A stretch of DNA of 50,849 bases from Terriglobia bacterium. GTDB taxonomy: Bacteria > Acidobacteriota > Terriglobia > Terriglobales > Acidobacteriaceae. Positions 34,477 through 43,627 of this stretch are shown here, one piece after another. The notes beneath the pieces are model-generated. The model worked only from the letters and a program-made list of their open reading frames with translations, was not told the origin of the DNA and did not search any database. The translations under genes and the position numbers were made by a program. Each line of letters begins with the position of its first letter. Within the stretch, counting starts at the first letter, position 1. The stretch spans positions 1-50,849 of the forward strand of contig JAIQGK010000026.1 of NCBI GenBank assembly GCA_020072645.1, written 5' to 3'.

Positions 34477-37400
34477 GTGAAAGCGCAAGGATATATAAAG
34501 GGTGTTGTCTCTGTCGTATTGATCTTGACTGTCCAGTTTCAGGCACAGGTATCCAATCTGGGGAACCTCGTGGTGCAGAAGCCGGACATGGCGCAATCTT
34601 CGCCCATCACGCTGCCTTTTGCTGGTCAAATCCCTCTATCCGCGCCGCATGCTTCAGCCATGCCCGTAAAAGCTCCAACAGGGAATCTCTCCTCTGGAAT
34701 TCTTGAGCTCTCGGCCCGGCTTCAGTCTCCACCACAAGCTCCAACATCAACGGCCAATTCGCGGACGCAAGAGACGCCGTCGATCGTGAAGCAATCGCAA
34801 TCAAGTACGCTTTTGCCAGACGGCCAAATTTTACTGCTCGGTGGCTTCGGCGCCGACCGCAAGCCCGTAGCGGACGCATATCTGGTAGATCGGTCCGGAA
34901 AAACAAAAAAAATCACGGCGCAGCTGCAGGTGCCGCGCGCAGGGCATACAGCAACTGTCCTGCCGGATGGAACCGTTTTGGTTTTTGGCGGCGTGAATGC
35001 TTCCGGAGACATTGTAAGCACATCAGAACTGTACGATCCGATTGCCGGGACTTTTGCTCCTATTTCAACCCGTCTGATACCCCGCGCTTTCCATTCTGCG
35101 ACTCTCTTGACGGATGGAACGCTCCTGATTGCTGGCGGAGCTGTGCAGAACCACGCGTTTCCTGCTGATATCCAGAGATGGGACTATCGGAAAGGAACAG
35201 TAACAAGCTTTGATGCTCTTCTCGCAGTTCCTCGTGAGGGACATACCGCAGCCTTGCTATCAGATGGCACGGTGCGTCTGTCCGGCGGCACTGATGTATT
35301 CGGCAGGCCGGCGCAGGTGGATGAGATTTTCGATCCCGCAAGTAATCAGTTTCGGTCCGCAATTCCGAATGAACCAACGGTAGAAGATCAAAGCATATCT
35401 CGGATTGCTGCTTCAATTCCCGAGGACGGGGCAAGCGGCGTGGATGTTCAGAGTATTCTTGCCGTTCGTTTGACTGTGCCCCTGAACGTTACCACTGCCA
35501 GCAGCGCCAGTTTCACGCTAACAGATTTGAACGGCGTTACGGTGGCGGCCAGAGTTACTGCTGCCGAACAGGGCAGGCTCGTTTTCGTGATGCCGTCAGC
35601 CTCTCTGCAAGCAGGAAGCACTTACACTTTGCAGATCCGTAATGCATCGGATATTCGCGGAAATTCCGTGGTTGAATCGTCCATTACCTTTACTACGGAA
35701 GGCGAAGCTAATTCCGGCTTAGACCAGGGCTCCAGCAACAACGGGCCATCCACAACCAAATGGCAGAGCATGCCGCCTTTGCAGTCTGCTGCTGGTGATA
35801 CTGCTTTGTCCGGCCAGGTGTTGAAGTTGAATGGCTGGCCGCTCGAGCACGTGACATTACAAATGGGCAACAAGCGCGCCCAAACCGACGGCACCGGGCG
35901 GTTTCTTTTAAGGGGTCTTGCCGCGGGTCATCACGTGCTGGTAATTGATGCACAAACCGCCACCGGCTCCAATGCAGCTTATGGCCGTTATGAAGTGGGC
36001 ATTACCGTGTTGCCAAACAAGACCAATGTTCTGAATTATACGATTTGGATGACGCAGCTGGACATGGCCCACGCGGTTACCATTCCATCTCCCACAAGCA
36101 AGGAGACGGTCATTACCAACCCGGCGTTGCCTGGTCTGGAACTGCATCTGCCGCCGAACACTGTGATTACCGATGCTGCAGGCAAGACTGTCCGCCAGAT
36201 CAGCATCACTCCCATTCCGCTGAATCAACCGCCCTTCCCGTTGCCCGCGGGAGTCAGGGTTCCAATCTACTTTACGGTCCAGCCAGGTGGAGCTTATATC
36301 AAGGTGCTGAATGCAGGGAATGGCCCTGCGGGGGCGCGCCTTATCTATCCTAATACATTCAACTTTAAGCCGGGAACACCGTTCAATTTCTGGAACTATG
36401 ACGCAGATGTGAAAGGCTGGTTCGTCTACGGCAACGGCACTGTAAGCCCGGATGGCATCAGCGTAATTCCCGATCCCGGAGTTGTTCTGTATGAATTTAC
36501 CGGCGCAATGGTTGGCGCTCCGGGCGATGCTCCACCGGTTGGTCCACCCGCAGGCTCGGGACCTGGCTCGCAGGATGGTGATCCCGTGGACCTCTCAACT
36601 GGGCAATTCATCTACAGCAAGACTGATATGTCGCTTCCGGACGTTGTGCCCATCAATTTGACGCGCACGTATATCGCGAATGACAGTCTCTCTCGCGCCT
36701 TTGGCATTGGCTTCACCCAGTCCTATGACATTTTCATCGTCGGGGACACATTCCCTTATACATATCAGGAGATGATTCTGCCCAGTGGATCGCGCATTCG
36801 CTTTGACCGCATCTCGGCCGGAACCAGTTGGACCGATGCGGTATATATCAGCACAAGCCCTGATCCGCTTTTCTATGGGGCCACTTTGCATTTCAATCCA
36901 AATAACACCTGGACCATTACGCGCAAAGATGGAACGGTGTATGTGTTCCCGGAATCTTTTGGTCAGACAAAGGCGCAATGCCAGGCTGTGATTCAGATTG
37001 TGGACCGCTATGGGAACAAGGTAACTCTGGATCGCTCTGGCTGTAACCTGACGCAGATCACCTCTCCCAATGGGCGTTACATTCAGCTCCAGTATGACTC
37101 GTCCAATCGCGTCATCAGCGCCACGGATAATATTGGGCGCACAGCGCAATACACGTATGACCCTGTGGGCAGGCTTTTCACCGTTACTGATCTCAATGGC
37201 GGAGTTACCACCTATACCTATACCGACCAGAATGAGCTGGCCACGATCACCGACGCGCGCGGCATCACATATCTGAGCAATCAGTATGACGCCAATGGCC
37301 GGGTGGTGCAGCAAACCCAGGGGGATGGAAGCACCTACCTCTTTTCCTGGGTACTTTCCAGCAATGCCAACCAGACCCATTATTACGAGAACGGCACTGT

Positions 37401-39816
37401 TACCTCAGGCACGCTATTTGAGCAGACAAATTGCTGGAACGGCACCAGCTACAATCGATATGATCCAGGCTGCCAGGAAGGTTATCAGCCGCTTGTAACG
37501 CAGGTGGATATAACCGACCCGCGCGGATATGTTCGCCGTGTCCAGTTCGGGTCATCCGGCTATAAGACCAGCGATACGCACGCCCTTGGCCAGCCGGAGC
37601 AGCAAACAATCACCTATTCCTATTATGCTGACAATTCTCTCAAGTCGGTGACGGACGCCCTTGGACGAACGACCAGCTATGACTATGACGCGCTCGGCAA
37701 CAGGATTCGGACCACCCGCCTGGATGGCACTCCTGATGCTTCAACAACGACCTTCACTTATGAGCCATTGTTTCAGGGGATGGCCACGGTCACGGACCCG
37801 CTGGGACACACCAGCACATTCGGCTATGACGCATCCGGAAATCTAACGTCCGTTACCGATCCGCTAAATCATCAGACTTCTTTAACATATAACGCGAACG
37901 GCCAGATCGCCACGATTGCAGATGCGTTGAACAATACCGTGGAGATGGGCTACTTCAGCGGCGATCTTATCCGTATTACTGATCCTCTGGGGAACACGGC
38001 GACACGATTTGTCGATCTTGCGGGACGGCTGACCTCAACTACTGATGCCCAGGGCAACACCACGAAATTCCAATACAACGGCTATAACCTTGTAACCGGG
38101 GCGACTGACGCTCAGGGAAATAGCACCTCATATACTTATGACGGGAACGGCAACCTGCTCACGCTGGTTGATCCTGCGGGCCATACAACCAGTTATACCT
38201 ATGACAGCTTGGACCGCAAGACCGGCAAAACAGATGCGCTGAACCGGCATGAGACATTCACCTATGATCTGAACGGGAATCTTTCGAGCCACACAGACCG
38301 TAAGGGCCAGGTTACAGCCTTTACTTATGACGGTTTAAATCGCCGGACCCTCGCCGGTTTCGGCGTGACGGTATCGGGTGGTGTGAGCAGCTACCAGAGC
38401 ACGGTTGCTTACACTCGCGATGCGGGCAATCGCGTTACGCAAATCAGTGACAGCCTTGCCGGTAACATTACGCGAAGCTACGATGGTCTCGATCGTCTCC
38501 TTTCTGAAACCACGCCACAGGGAAGTATCGGCTACACCTATGATCTGGCAGGACGCCGCACAAGCATGACGGTCAACGGCCAGCCTGCCATCTCTTATTC
38601 TTATGACAACGCCGACCGCCTCACGCAGATCAGCCAGGGCACCTCCAGTGTTGGATTCAGCTATGACGATGCCAATCGCCGCTCTTCACTTGTATTACCC
38701 AACGGCGTGACGGTTTCATACACTTATGATCAGGCGTCGCATGTGGCTGGAATTAGCTATCAGCTTGGCGCCAATAATCTTGGCGGACTCACATATACGT
38801 ATGACCAGCTTGGACATCGCACGCAGGTAAGTGGCAGCTTTGCCCGCACCGCGCTGCCCGCAACCGTGGTTTCGGCCACCTATGATGCCGCAAACCAGGT
38901 CACGAACTGGAACGGAACCCCTGTTAGCTATGATGCGAACGGAAACGTGCTCTCTGACGGCGCGAATACCTTTAGCTGGGACGCGCGCAATCAGCTCAGC
39001 AGTGCCAATGGAACAAGTCTTTCCTATGACGCCGTTGGACGCCGCGCGCAAAACCTTCAGGGAACATCGTTTGTTTATGACGGTTTGAACCCTGTACAGG
39101 AGCTTTCCGGATCGACGGTTACAGCCAACCTGCTGGCTGGTGGCATCGATGAAATTTTCAGTCGTACCGATTCTTCCGGTTCCTTATCGCAGCTCAAAGA
39201 CGCACTGGGCAGCACTGTTGCCCTTGCCGATGTGAGCGGCTCCATTTCCGCTGCCTATACATACGATCCGTTTGGAACAACGCTGGTTTCCGGCCAGAGC
39301 GGCGCCAATGCTCTCCAGTTCACAGGACGGGAAAATGAAGGGAACGGACTGTACGCATACCGCGCCCGCTATTACAGCCCGGAGTTCCAGCGATTCTTGT
39401 CCCAGGATCCAAAAGGCTATCAAGATGATCCAAATCCTTATTTATACGCCAGAGATAATCCGCTTACTTTCGTAGACCCGCTAGGTCTGGATCCCAGCGC
39501 CAAATCCCCTGGGCGCGGCGGTCCGGGCAACGGCCCTGGCAATGGTCCTGGAAACGGTCCTGGTGCTGGTCCAGGCAACGGTCCGGGAGACCCACCACCT
39601 CCATGCGGTTTGCGATATAGTGGCGATCTAGCCGGCATTGTATCAGCCGCGGGTGGCTTGGTCATTACCGCAGGGCTAACCTTGGCCTTCACGCCAGTCG
39701 GGCTCGTGGCAGCTTCGTTGATTACGGCTGGCGTCGTGATTTTCGGATCGTTAGGTGTATATGCTCTGACAGCGTCATTTCTGAGCGACTTTCCTACAGG
39801 AACTTGTTCTAACTGA
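34477..39816 (+). CDS. Large secreted Kelch/RHS-repeat protein
   Basis: A 1779-residue protein. A signal sequence (VVSVVLILTVQFQA) and a Pro/Ser-rich stretch lead into a Kelch-like propeller (~105-285: GQILLLGGF, RAGHTATVLPDGTVLVFGG, RAFHSATLLTDGTLLIAGG). An SbsA-like Ig domain follows at ~310-405, then a carboxypeptidase-regulatory-like fold. A DUF6531-type entry (GDPVDLSTGQFIYSKTD) opens the RHS/YD repeats (~850-1600). The RHS core end YRARYYSPEFQRFLSQDP and LTFVDPLGL closes the shell. After a GPGNGPG linker only ~60 residues remain, with one or two membrane segments and Cys, and no nuclease or deaminase motif. GTG start with AAGGAGAT upstream. It follows the giant repeat protein by 111 bases. 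Confidence 0.85.
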   Translation: MKAQGYIKGVVSVVLILTVQFQAQVSNLGNLVVQKPDMAQSSPITLPFAGQIPLSAPHASAMPVKAPTGNLSSGILELSARLQSPPQAPTSTANSRTQETPSIVKQSQSSTLLPDGQILLLGGFGADRKPVADAYLVDRSGKTKKITAQLQVPRAGHTATVLPDGTVLVFGGVNASGDIVSTSELYDPIAGTFAPISTRLIPRAFHSATLLTDGTLLIAGGAVQNHAFPADIQRWDYRKGTVTSFDALLAVPREGHTAALLSDGTVRLSGGTDVFGRPAQVDEIFDPASNQFRSAIPNEPTVEDQSISRIAASIPEDGASGVDVQSILAVRLTVPLNVTTASSASFTLTDLNGVTVAARVTAAEQGRLVFVMPSASLQAGSTYTLQIRNASDIRGNSVVESSITFTTEGEANSGLDQGSSNNGPSTTKWQSMPPLQSAAGDTALSGQVLKLNGWPLEHVTLQMGNKRAQTDGTGRFLLRGLAAGHHVLVIDAQTATGSNAAYGRYEVGITVLPNKTNVLNYTIWMTQLDMAHAVTIPSPTSKETVITNPALPGLELHLPPNTVITDAAGKTVRQISITPIPLNQPPFPLPAGVRVPIYFTVQPGGAYIKVLNAGNGPAGARLIYPNTFNFKPGTPFNFWNYDADVKGWFVYGNGTVSPDGISVIPDPGVVLYEFTGAMVGAPGDAPPVGPPAGSGPGSQDGDPVDLSTGQFIYSKTDMSLPDVVPINLTRTYIANDSLSRAFGIGFTQSYDIFIVGDTFPYTYQEMILPSGSRIRFDRISAGTSWTDAVYISTSPDPLFYGATLHFNPNNTWTITRKDGTVYVFPESFGQTKAQCQAVIQIVDRYGNKVTLDRSGCNLTQITSPNGRYIQLQYDSSNRVISATDNIGRTAQYTYDPVGRLFTVTDLNGGVTTYTYTDQNELATITDARGITYLSNQYDANGRVVQQTQGDGSTYLFSWVLSSNANQTHYYENGTVTSGTLFEQTNCWNGTSYNRYDPGCQEGYQPLVTQVDITDPRGYVRRVQFGSSGYKTSDTHALGQPEQQTITYSYYADNSLKSVTDALGRTTSYDYDALGNRIRTTRLDGTPDASTTTFTYEPLFQGMATVTDPLGHTSTFGYDASGNLTSVTDPLNHQTSLTYNANGQIATIADALNNTVEMGYFSGDLIRITDPLGNTATRFVDLAGRLTSTTDAQGNTTKFQYNGYNLVTGATDAQGNSTSYTYDGNGNLLTLVDPAGHTTSYTYDSLDRKTGKTDALNRHETFTYDLNGNLSSHTDRKGQVTAFTYDGLNRRTLAGFGVTVSGGVSSYQSTVAYTRDAGNRVTQISDSLAGNITRSYDGLDRLLSETTPQGSIGYTYDLAGRRTSMTVNGQPAISYSYDNADRLTQISQGTSSVGFSYDDANRRSSLVLPNGVTVSYTYDQASHVAGISYQLGANNLGGLTYTYDQLGHRTQVSGSFARTALPATVVSATYDAANQVTNWNGTPVSYDANGNVLSDGANTFSWDARNQLSSANGTSLSYDAVGRRAQNLQGTSFVYDGLNPVQELSGSTVTANLLAGGIDEIFSRTDSSGSLSQLKDALGSTVALADVSGSISAAYTYDPFGTTLVSGQSGANALQFTGRENEGNGLYAYRARYYSPEFQRFLSQDPKGYQDDPNPYLYARDNPLTFVDPLGLDPSAKSPGRGGPGNGPGNGPGNGPGAGPGNGPGDPPPPCGLRYSGDLAGIVSAAGGLVITAGLTLAFTPVGLVAASLITAGVVIFGSLGVYALTASFLSDFPTGTCSN

Positions 39817-40055
39817 CTCTCTGGAGTAGTTGTCAAATAAATTACGACGGGATAAAAATCCTTGCGTGGCGATCAGCTCCGCGAAGACATACCCGATACT
39901 TACGCCATGATTGCTTTCAGATTACCGGCAGTTAGTTTTGCAGCTACTGGCTTTGGCTCACGCGCAACGGCCATTCTTTGGATGGTGCTGCGCTGATCGG
40001 TGGTCGAAGTAGCTCTCGATCTGAGAACCCGAACTGTCCGCGTGTGCGCCCTCGT

Positions 40056-40496
40056 TCAAACGACAATCTTGAGCCCCGGGACCGAGATCAGCGAATCCGC
40101 GTCCGCGCCATGCACGGAAATGATTTCTCCGGTCTGACTGAAGTAATAAATCTTACCCGTAATAGGTCCAGTGACGGTCAGCCGGCCGCTGCCGGTGTAT
40201 TGAAACTCGGCATCAACAAGATCTTCCAATCGGCTCGGTTCTGGCCGCGCAACTTCAGGGTGCGGGGACGGAGATTGGGCGGGCGCAATCGGCAGGGGTG
40301 AAACGAAGTACCCGGGTATCGGCTGCGGGTTGGGTGCCGGCGGCTGCGGCTTTACTGGATTCGCCACCGGCTGTGGCTTTACTGGATGCGCTATTGGATG
40401 CGGAACTGACCTGGGTGCAGAAGAAAGTCGAGCCGGAATTTGACTTTCCGTTCGTGCCAGCCTCTCAGCAGCCCTTTTCTTTCCACAGCAAGCCAT
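40056..40496 (-). CDS. Proline-rich small protein with phage-type C-terminal domain
   Basis: A 146-residue protein. It begins MACCGKKRAAERLA, followed by a Pro-rich linker with two KPQP(V/P) units. A ~50-residue C-terminal domain (FQYTGSGRLTVTGPITGKIY, then ISVPGLKIV) resembles a small conserved domain seen in phage structural gene blocks. AGGAGG ten bases upstream supports the ATG. It starts five bases after the preceding gene. Location next to an injection-system cluster suggests a structural or accessory part, not proven. Confidence 0.65.
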   Translation of the reverse strand: MACCGKKRAAERLARTESQIPARLSSAPRSVPHPIAHPVKPQPVANPVKPQPPAPNPQPIPGYFVSPLPIAPAQSPSPHPEVARPEPSRLEDLVDAEFQYTGSGRLTVTGPITGKIYYFSQTGEIISVHGADADSLISVPGLKIVV

Positions 40497-40501
40497 GGCC
40501 T

Positions 40502-40918
40502 CTAATCCTCCTTTTGCGCCTGGGCGGACAGTGGTTCCTCATGCCAGATAGCTGGCGGAGGAGCATTGGGCCGTGACTGCAATTCCGAAGGGTTCCACAT
40601 CGGGATGCTATGCCCTTTTTCCAATTCAGTCTGCTCCGCGGAAACGCGTTCCAGAAGTATTGCCCCTGCGGAAAAAGCCAGCCAGAGCAATATCCGTTCC
40701 TGCCATCCATGCCCCATCAGCCAGGCCATTGGCACGGCTATCCACAAGCTCAGACAATAGAAACAATCGAGCACGCTGCCGAAGACACTGTTTCCAGCCA
40801 GCCGACGCAGTCGCACAAGCAAGTCCCACGGCCCGTCTTCACCCCAGAGCAGGTGCGTAACTCGCCATACTGCAAGAATGGCAATGACTAGTGCAATGGG
40901 CGAAACGGTGATCAGCAT
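40502..40918 (-). CDS. DUF1360-like membrane protein
   Basis: A 138-residue protein with an N-terminal hydrophobic segment (SPIALVIAILAVWRVTHLLW), the EDGPWDLLVRLRRLAG loop and DCFYCLSLWIA with two Cys, then a further hydrophobic segment (RILLWLAFSAGAILLERV) and a polar tail. The WRVTHLL...EDGPWD...C-x2-C-LS-W pattern is typical of the DUF1360/YjcA-like family, members of which occur with phage-tail-like clusters. It is the first of a two-gene unit with the Pro-rich protein. No strong ribosome site is seen before the ATG. Confidence 0.68.
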   Translation of the reverse strand: MLITVSPIALVIAILAVWRVTHLLWGEDGPWDLLVRLRRLAGNSVFGSVLDCFYCLSLWIAVPMAWLMGHGWQERILLWLAFSAGAILLERVSAEQTELEKGHSIPMWNPSELQSRPNAPPPAIWHEEPLSAQAQKED

Positions 40919-40966
40919 AGCGTTCTGCCCACACGACAGTGATGCAAATGAAGAGTGGTTTCTTCC

Positions 40967-42355
40967 TCACCGGGTTTCAAATTGCATACGTTGTAACTCA
41001 TATTTCCTCATTAACCGTTGCAGGGTACGGCGGTTAGTTCCTGCTTCGCGGGCAGCGCGGCTCAAGTTGCCATGATGGGCGAGGAGCAGGCTCACGATCT
41101 CAGCGCGCTCGAATTTAACGATGATCTGATTCTTGATTTCGCGCAGAGACCGAACCATGGGCACGGCTGCAGCTGATGAGGAAGAGGCATCTGTGGGAAG
41201 CTCAAGATCTTCAGCGTCGATCACGGAACCAGTCGACATGACAACAGCGCGCTGAATCACGCCTTCAAGTTCGCGCACATTTCCGGGCCAGCTGTAATTC
41301 TGCAATTTCCGCAAGCCGGCCAGGGTCAAGGTCTTTGCTTCCAGTCCTTCCTGCTTGGCGATCTTCAGGAGAAAATGTCCGGCAAACAGCGGGACATCGT
41401 CGAGACGTTCATGCAACGGCGGAATAACGAGATGGAGGACATTGAGACGGTGGAAGAGATCTTCGCGGAAACGATGCGCTTGTACCAACTCCCGCAGGTT
41501 GGCGTTGGTCGCGGCAATAATGCGGATATCGGCGGTCACAGTGGTGCTTGAGCCTAGAGGGCGGTATTCATGGTCCTGAAGAAAGCGCAGCAACTTGACC
41601 TGGGCGGACAGGCTGAGCGCGTCGATTTCATCCAGAAACAGTGTGCCGCCTTCGGCAACTGAAAGCAGGCCGCCATGGCTGCTATGGGCATCCGTGTAGG
41701 CGCCCCGCGCGTGTCCGAAAAGTTCATTTTCCAGCAGATGATCGGGCAGGCCGCCGCAATTCACCGGAATGAATGGATGTCCCTTGCGTGGGCTGCTGTA
41801 GTGGATGGCCCGCGCGAAAAGCTCTTTGCCGGTGCCGGTTTCTCCCGTAAGCAGCACTGTCATCATGGAGCGCGCGATTTGCGGTACTTTGGCGAGCAGA
41901 CGAAGGAATGGTTCACTCTCACCCACCAGGAAATCCAGATGCAGCCGGGAATTCGGCAGAGGCGATGCCTGTTCATTCAGTTTTGTATTAAGCATCAGGC
42001 GCCGAGAGCGCACCACAATATCTGTTTCGCGGACGGGGCATTCCACAAAATCGTCAAGACCTTCAGCAAAACATTCCAGGAGCTGGCCCGGCGTATTGGA
42101 TGCGCCGCAGAGCACTCCCAGAATTGGTACATGCTTCCAGTTAGCGCGCAACGTGCGCAGGCTTTCGAGCAAGCGCTCAATGCCCAGGGTGCGCAGGATT
42201 ACCAGATGAGGCGGTTGGCTTGCTTGTTTGGGCGTGGTCGCAGAGAGGCACTCACTTTCAAGCCATCTACCGACTCTGGAAGACAAGACGCCGCAATTAC
42301 CGCCGGAGCAGGTGCGTTGACCCAGATCGATGAATAAAACGCGTTCGCGCTTCAT
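40967..42355 (-). CDS. Sigma-54-dependent activator with degenerate receiver
   Basis: A 462-residue enhancer-binding protein. Residues ~1-125 look like a receiver, but the acceptor Asp is replaced (LVILRTLG) and the acidic pocket is gone, so phosphorylation is unlikely. The AAA+ domain has Walker A GETGTGKE (171-178), the sigma-54 contact loop GAYTDA (218-223, a variant of GAFTGA), Walker B TLFLDEID and the arginine-finger segment FREDLFHRLN. A Fis-type helix-turn-helix follows near 425-455 (NLSRAAREAGTNRRTLQRLM). It is divergent from the injection-system operon and probably regulates it together with RpoN. Confidence 0.9.
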   Translation of the reverse strand: MKRERVLFIDLGQRTCSGGNCGVLSSRVGRWLESECLSATTPKQASQPPHLVILRTLGIERLLESLRTLRANWKHVPILGVLCGASNTPGQLLECFAEGLDDFVECPVRETDIVVRSRRLMLNTKLNEQASPLPNSRLHLDFLVGESEPFLRLLAKVPQIARSMMTVLLTGETGTGKELFARAIHYSSPRKGHPFIPVNCGGLPDHLLENELFGHARGAYTDAHSSHGGLLSVAEGGTLFLDEIDALSLSAQVKLLRFLQDHEYRPLGSSTTVTADIRIIAATNANLRELVQAHRFREDLFHRLNVLHLVIPPLHERLDDVPLFAGHFLLKIAKQEGLEAKTLTLAGLRKLQNYSWPGNVRELEGVIQRAVVMSTGSVIDAEDLELPTDASSSSAAAVPMVRSLREIKNQIIVKFERAEIVSLLLAHHGNLSRAAREAGTNRRTLQRLMRKYELQRMQFETR

Positions 42356-42779
42356 CGCCGCTTACCTGATTTCATTATGTAGCGAAGGACGCAATCTTAT
42401 CATTTTTCCCTGTTGGAAAAATTAAGAAAATGTTGGCAAGAGATATTTCCAGAGCAGGAATGCTCGAGAAGGTAAGCAGGAGCCGCTGAACATAGTTGCA
42501 AACCCCACAGGGAAAGCAATCGCTCAAACCAAATGATTTTATAACCTAAGGTGCGCGCATCGCTTGCGACAAGTCTGCCGCACCATCTGCCTGAACGCCA
42601 TTTTGCAGTTTTCGCACAGACTTGTCCTGCTCAGGTGCGGTCTAGTTGTCACACCTGCACCGCCGTGGCTCCATCCCCGAACAATCACAAATTCAAAAGG
42701 CCCGCTGTTGGCGAGCGAATGGCAGCGTCCCATTTGCCTGCGCAACAGATGGAACGCTGATTGCTTAAATCAGAAATCG
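42356..42779. other. Divergent regulatory region of the injection system
   Basis: A 424-base gap between the sigma-54 activator and the first operon gene. It is A/T-rich near 42400-42450. A TTGGCAAG-like -24 element near 42434 lacks a proper -12 GC, so no sigma-54 promoter is called. Paired inverted repeats at 42568-42640 are listed separately. Confidence 0.5.
42568..42640 (+). promoter_or_regulatory. Interleaved inverted repeats in the operon leader
   Basis: GACAAGTCTG (42568-42577) is exactly complementary to CAGACTTGTC (42617-42626). CCGCACC (42578-42584) is exactly complementary to GGTGCGG (42634-42640). The order A-B-A'-B' is interleaved, so the two stems are alternative or pseudoknotted, or the arms are protein-binding half sites. 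Confidence 0.5.
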
Positions 42780-43076
42780 ATGCCCGAATTCCATGACCTA
42801 CCGAAGACGGTCAGGCGGGCGATTCACGAGATCGTGCAATACATGACGCAGCACCCGGAAGCACGGGACACGGTGTCAGGTATTCGCGATTGGTGGTTGC
42901 CCCCGGGCAGCAGCTATACGTCAGTGGAGTTGCAGGAAGCGCTGGACACACTGACAGGATGGGGCTGGCTGGTGAAGTACGCGCTCGTGAAGCAGACAGT
43001 GGTCTACGGAGTTGCAGAAGCTGTGCTGGATCGGGCCAAAGAGTTTTTGAGAAGGACGACTGATCAAGAATCATGA
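42780..43076 (+). CDS. Small helical protein opening the injection-system operon
   Basis: 98 residues beginning MPEFHDLPKTVRRAIHEIV. Mostly helical with a short beta pair (WGWLVKYALVKQTVVYGVA), compatible with a winged-helix fold. A longer in-frame start exists upstream but would run through the inverted repeats. No strong ribosome site was seen. The stop overlaps the next start by four bases (ATGA), so it belongs to the operon. Possible regulator or assembly factor; no family recognised. Confidence 0.65.
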   Translation: MPEFHDLPKTVRRAIHEIVQYMTQHPEARDTVSGIRDWWLPPGSSYTSVELQEALDTLTGWGWLVKYALVKQTVVYGVAEAVLDRAKEFLRRTTDQES

Positions 43077-43627
43077 GCGATTTCCGGGCTATCAGCGGAA
43101 TAACAAAAAGTCTCGCTGCGTTTTTGAAGGCGCAGACGGGTGTCGATGTCGAGAACCAGAAAGCGCCGTCGGACACTATTTCAGACTCTAATCCGCTCAT
43201 CCACCTGTATCTCTACCGGGTGGAGTACAACCCGTTTTTCACCAACGGCGACGAGATCGTAACGTCGCCTTCAGTGCTTACCGGGCCACCAGTGGGCTTG
43301 AATCTCTTCTACCTGGTCACGCCGTATGGCCCAACCCAGCTCGATATTCAGGTCACGCTGGGAGAAGTCATCAAGGTTTTCAATGACACGCCTTTTATTC
43401 CGCCGGCAAATTACGATCCCAGCCTGACCAATGTGATTGAGGAACTCAAAGTCATTCCACACATGCTCACGCTCGATCTGATGACTGAACTGGCGCGGGT
43501 TTTTGGGCAGAGACACTATCGCCTCTCGATGACATATGAAGTTTGCGTAGCTCTGGTGGATAGCGCGGTGACCCGCAACGTGACTCGCGTTGACGAGCGA
43601 GTCCTCAAGGTGAGGCAACTGCGATGA
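43073..43627 (+). CDS. Pvc16-like tail cap protein (DUF4255)
   Basis: 184 residues of the DUF4255/Pvc16 N-terminal type. Characteristic parts are FRAISGITKSLAAFL, NPLIHLYLYRVEYNPF, GLNLFYLVTPYGPT and HMLTLDLMTELARVFG. In contractile injection systems this protein caps the distal end of the tube and sheath. It overlaps both neighbours by four bases. The position before the ATPase matches eCIS loci, although order varies among lineages. Confidence 0.85.
   Translation: MSDFRAISGITKSLAAFLKAQTGVDVENQKAPSDTISDSNPLIHLYLYRVEYNPFFTNGDEIVTSPSVLTGPPVGLNLFYLVTPYGPTQLDIQVTLGEVIKVFNDTPFIPPANYDPSLTNVIEELKVIPHMLTLDLMTELARVFGQRHYRLSMTYEVCVALVDSAVTRNVTRVDERVLKVRQLR

Noticed and set aside
36595-37380. 261-codon minus-strand frame opposite the RHS gene
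   Set aside because: The plus frame has diagnostic RHS motifs throughout; the antisense product shows none.
39499-39816. Polymorphic toxin domain at the RHS C-terminus
   Set aside because: Only about 60 hydrophobic residues follow the linker, with no catalytic motif and no immunity gene.
42430-42450. Sigma-54 promoter (TTGGCAAG-type -24 element)
   Set aside because: The -12 element lacks the required GC at correct spacing; other near matches in the gap are also off by one or more positions.
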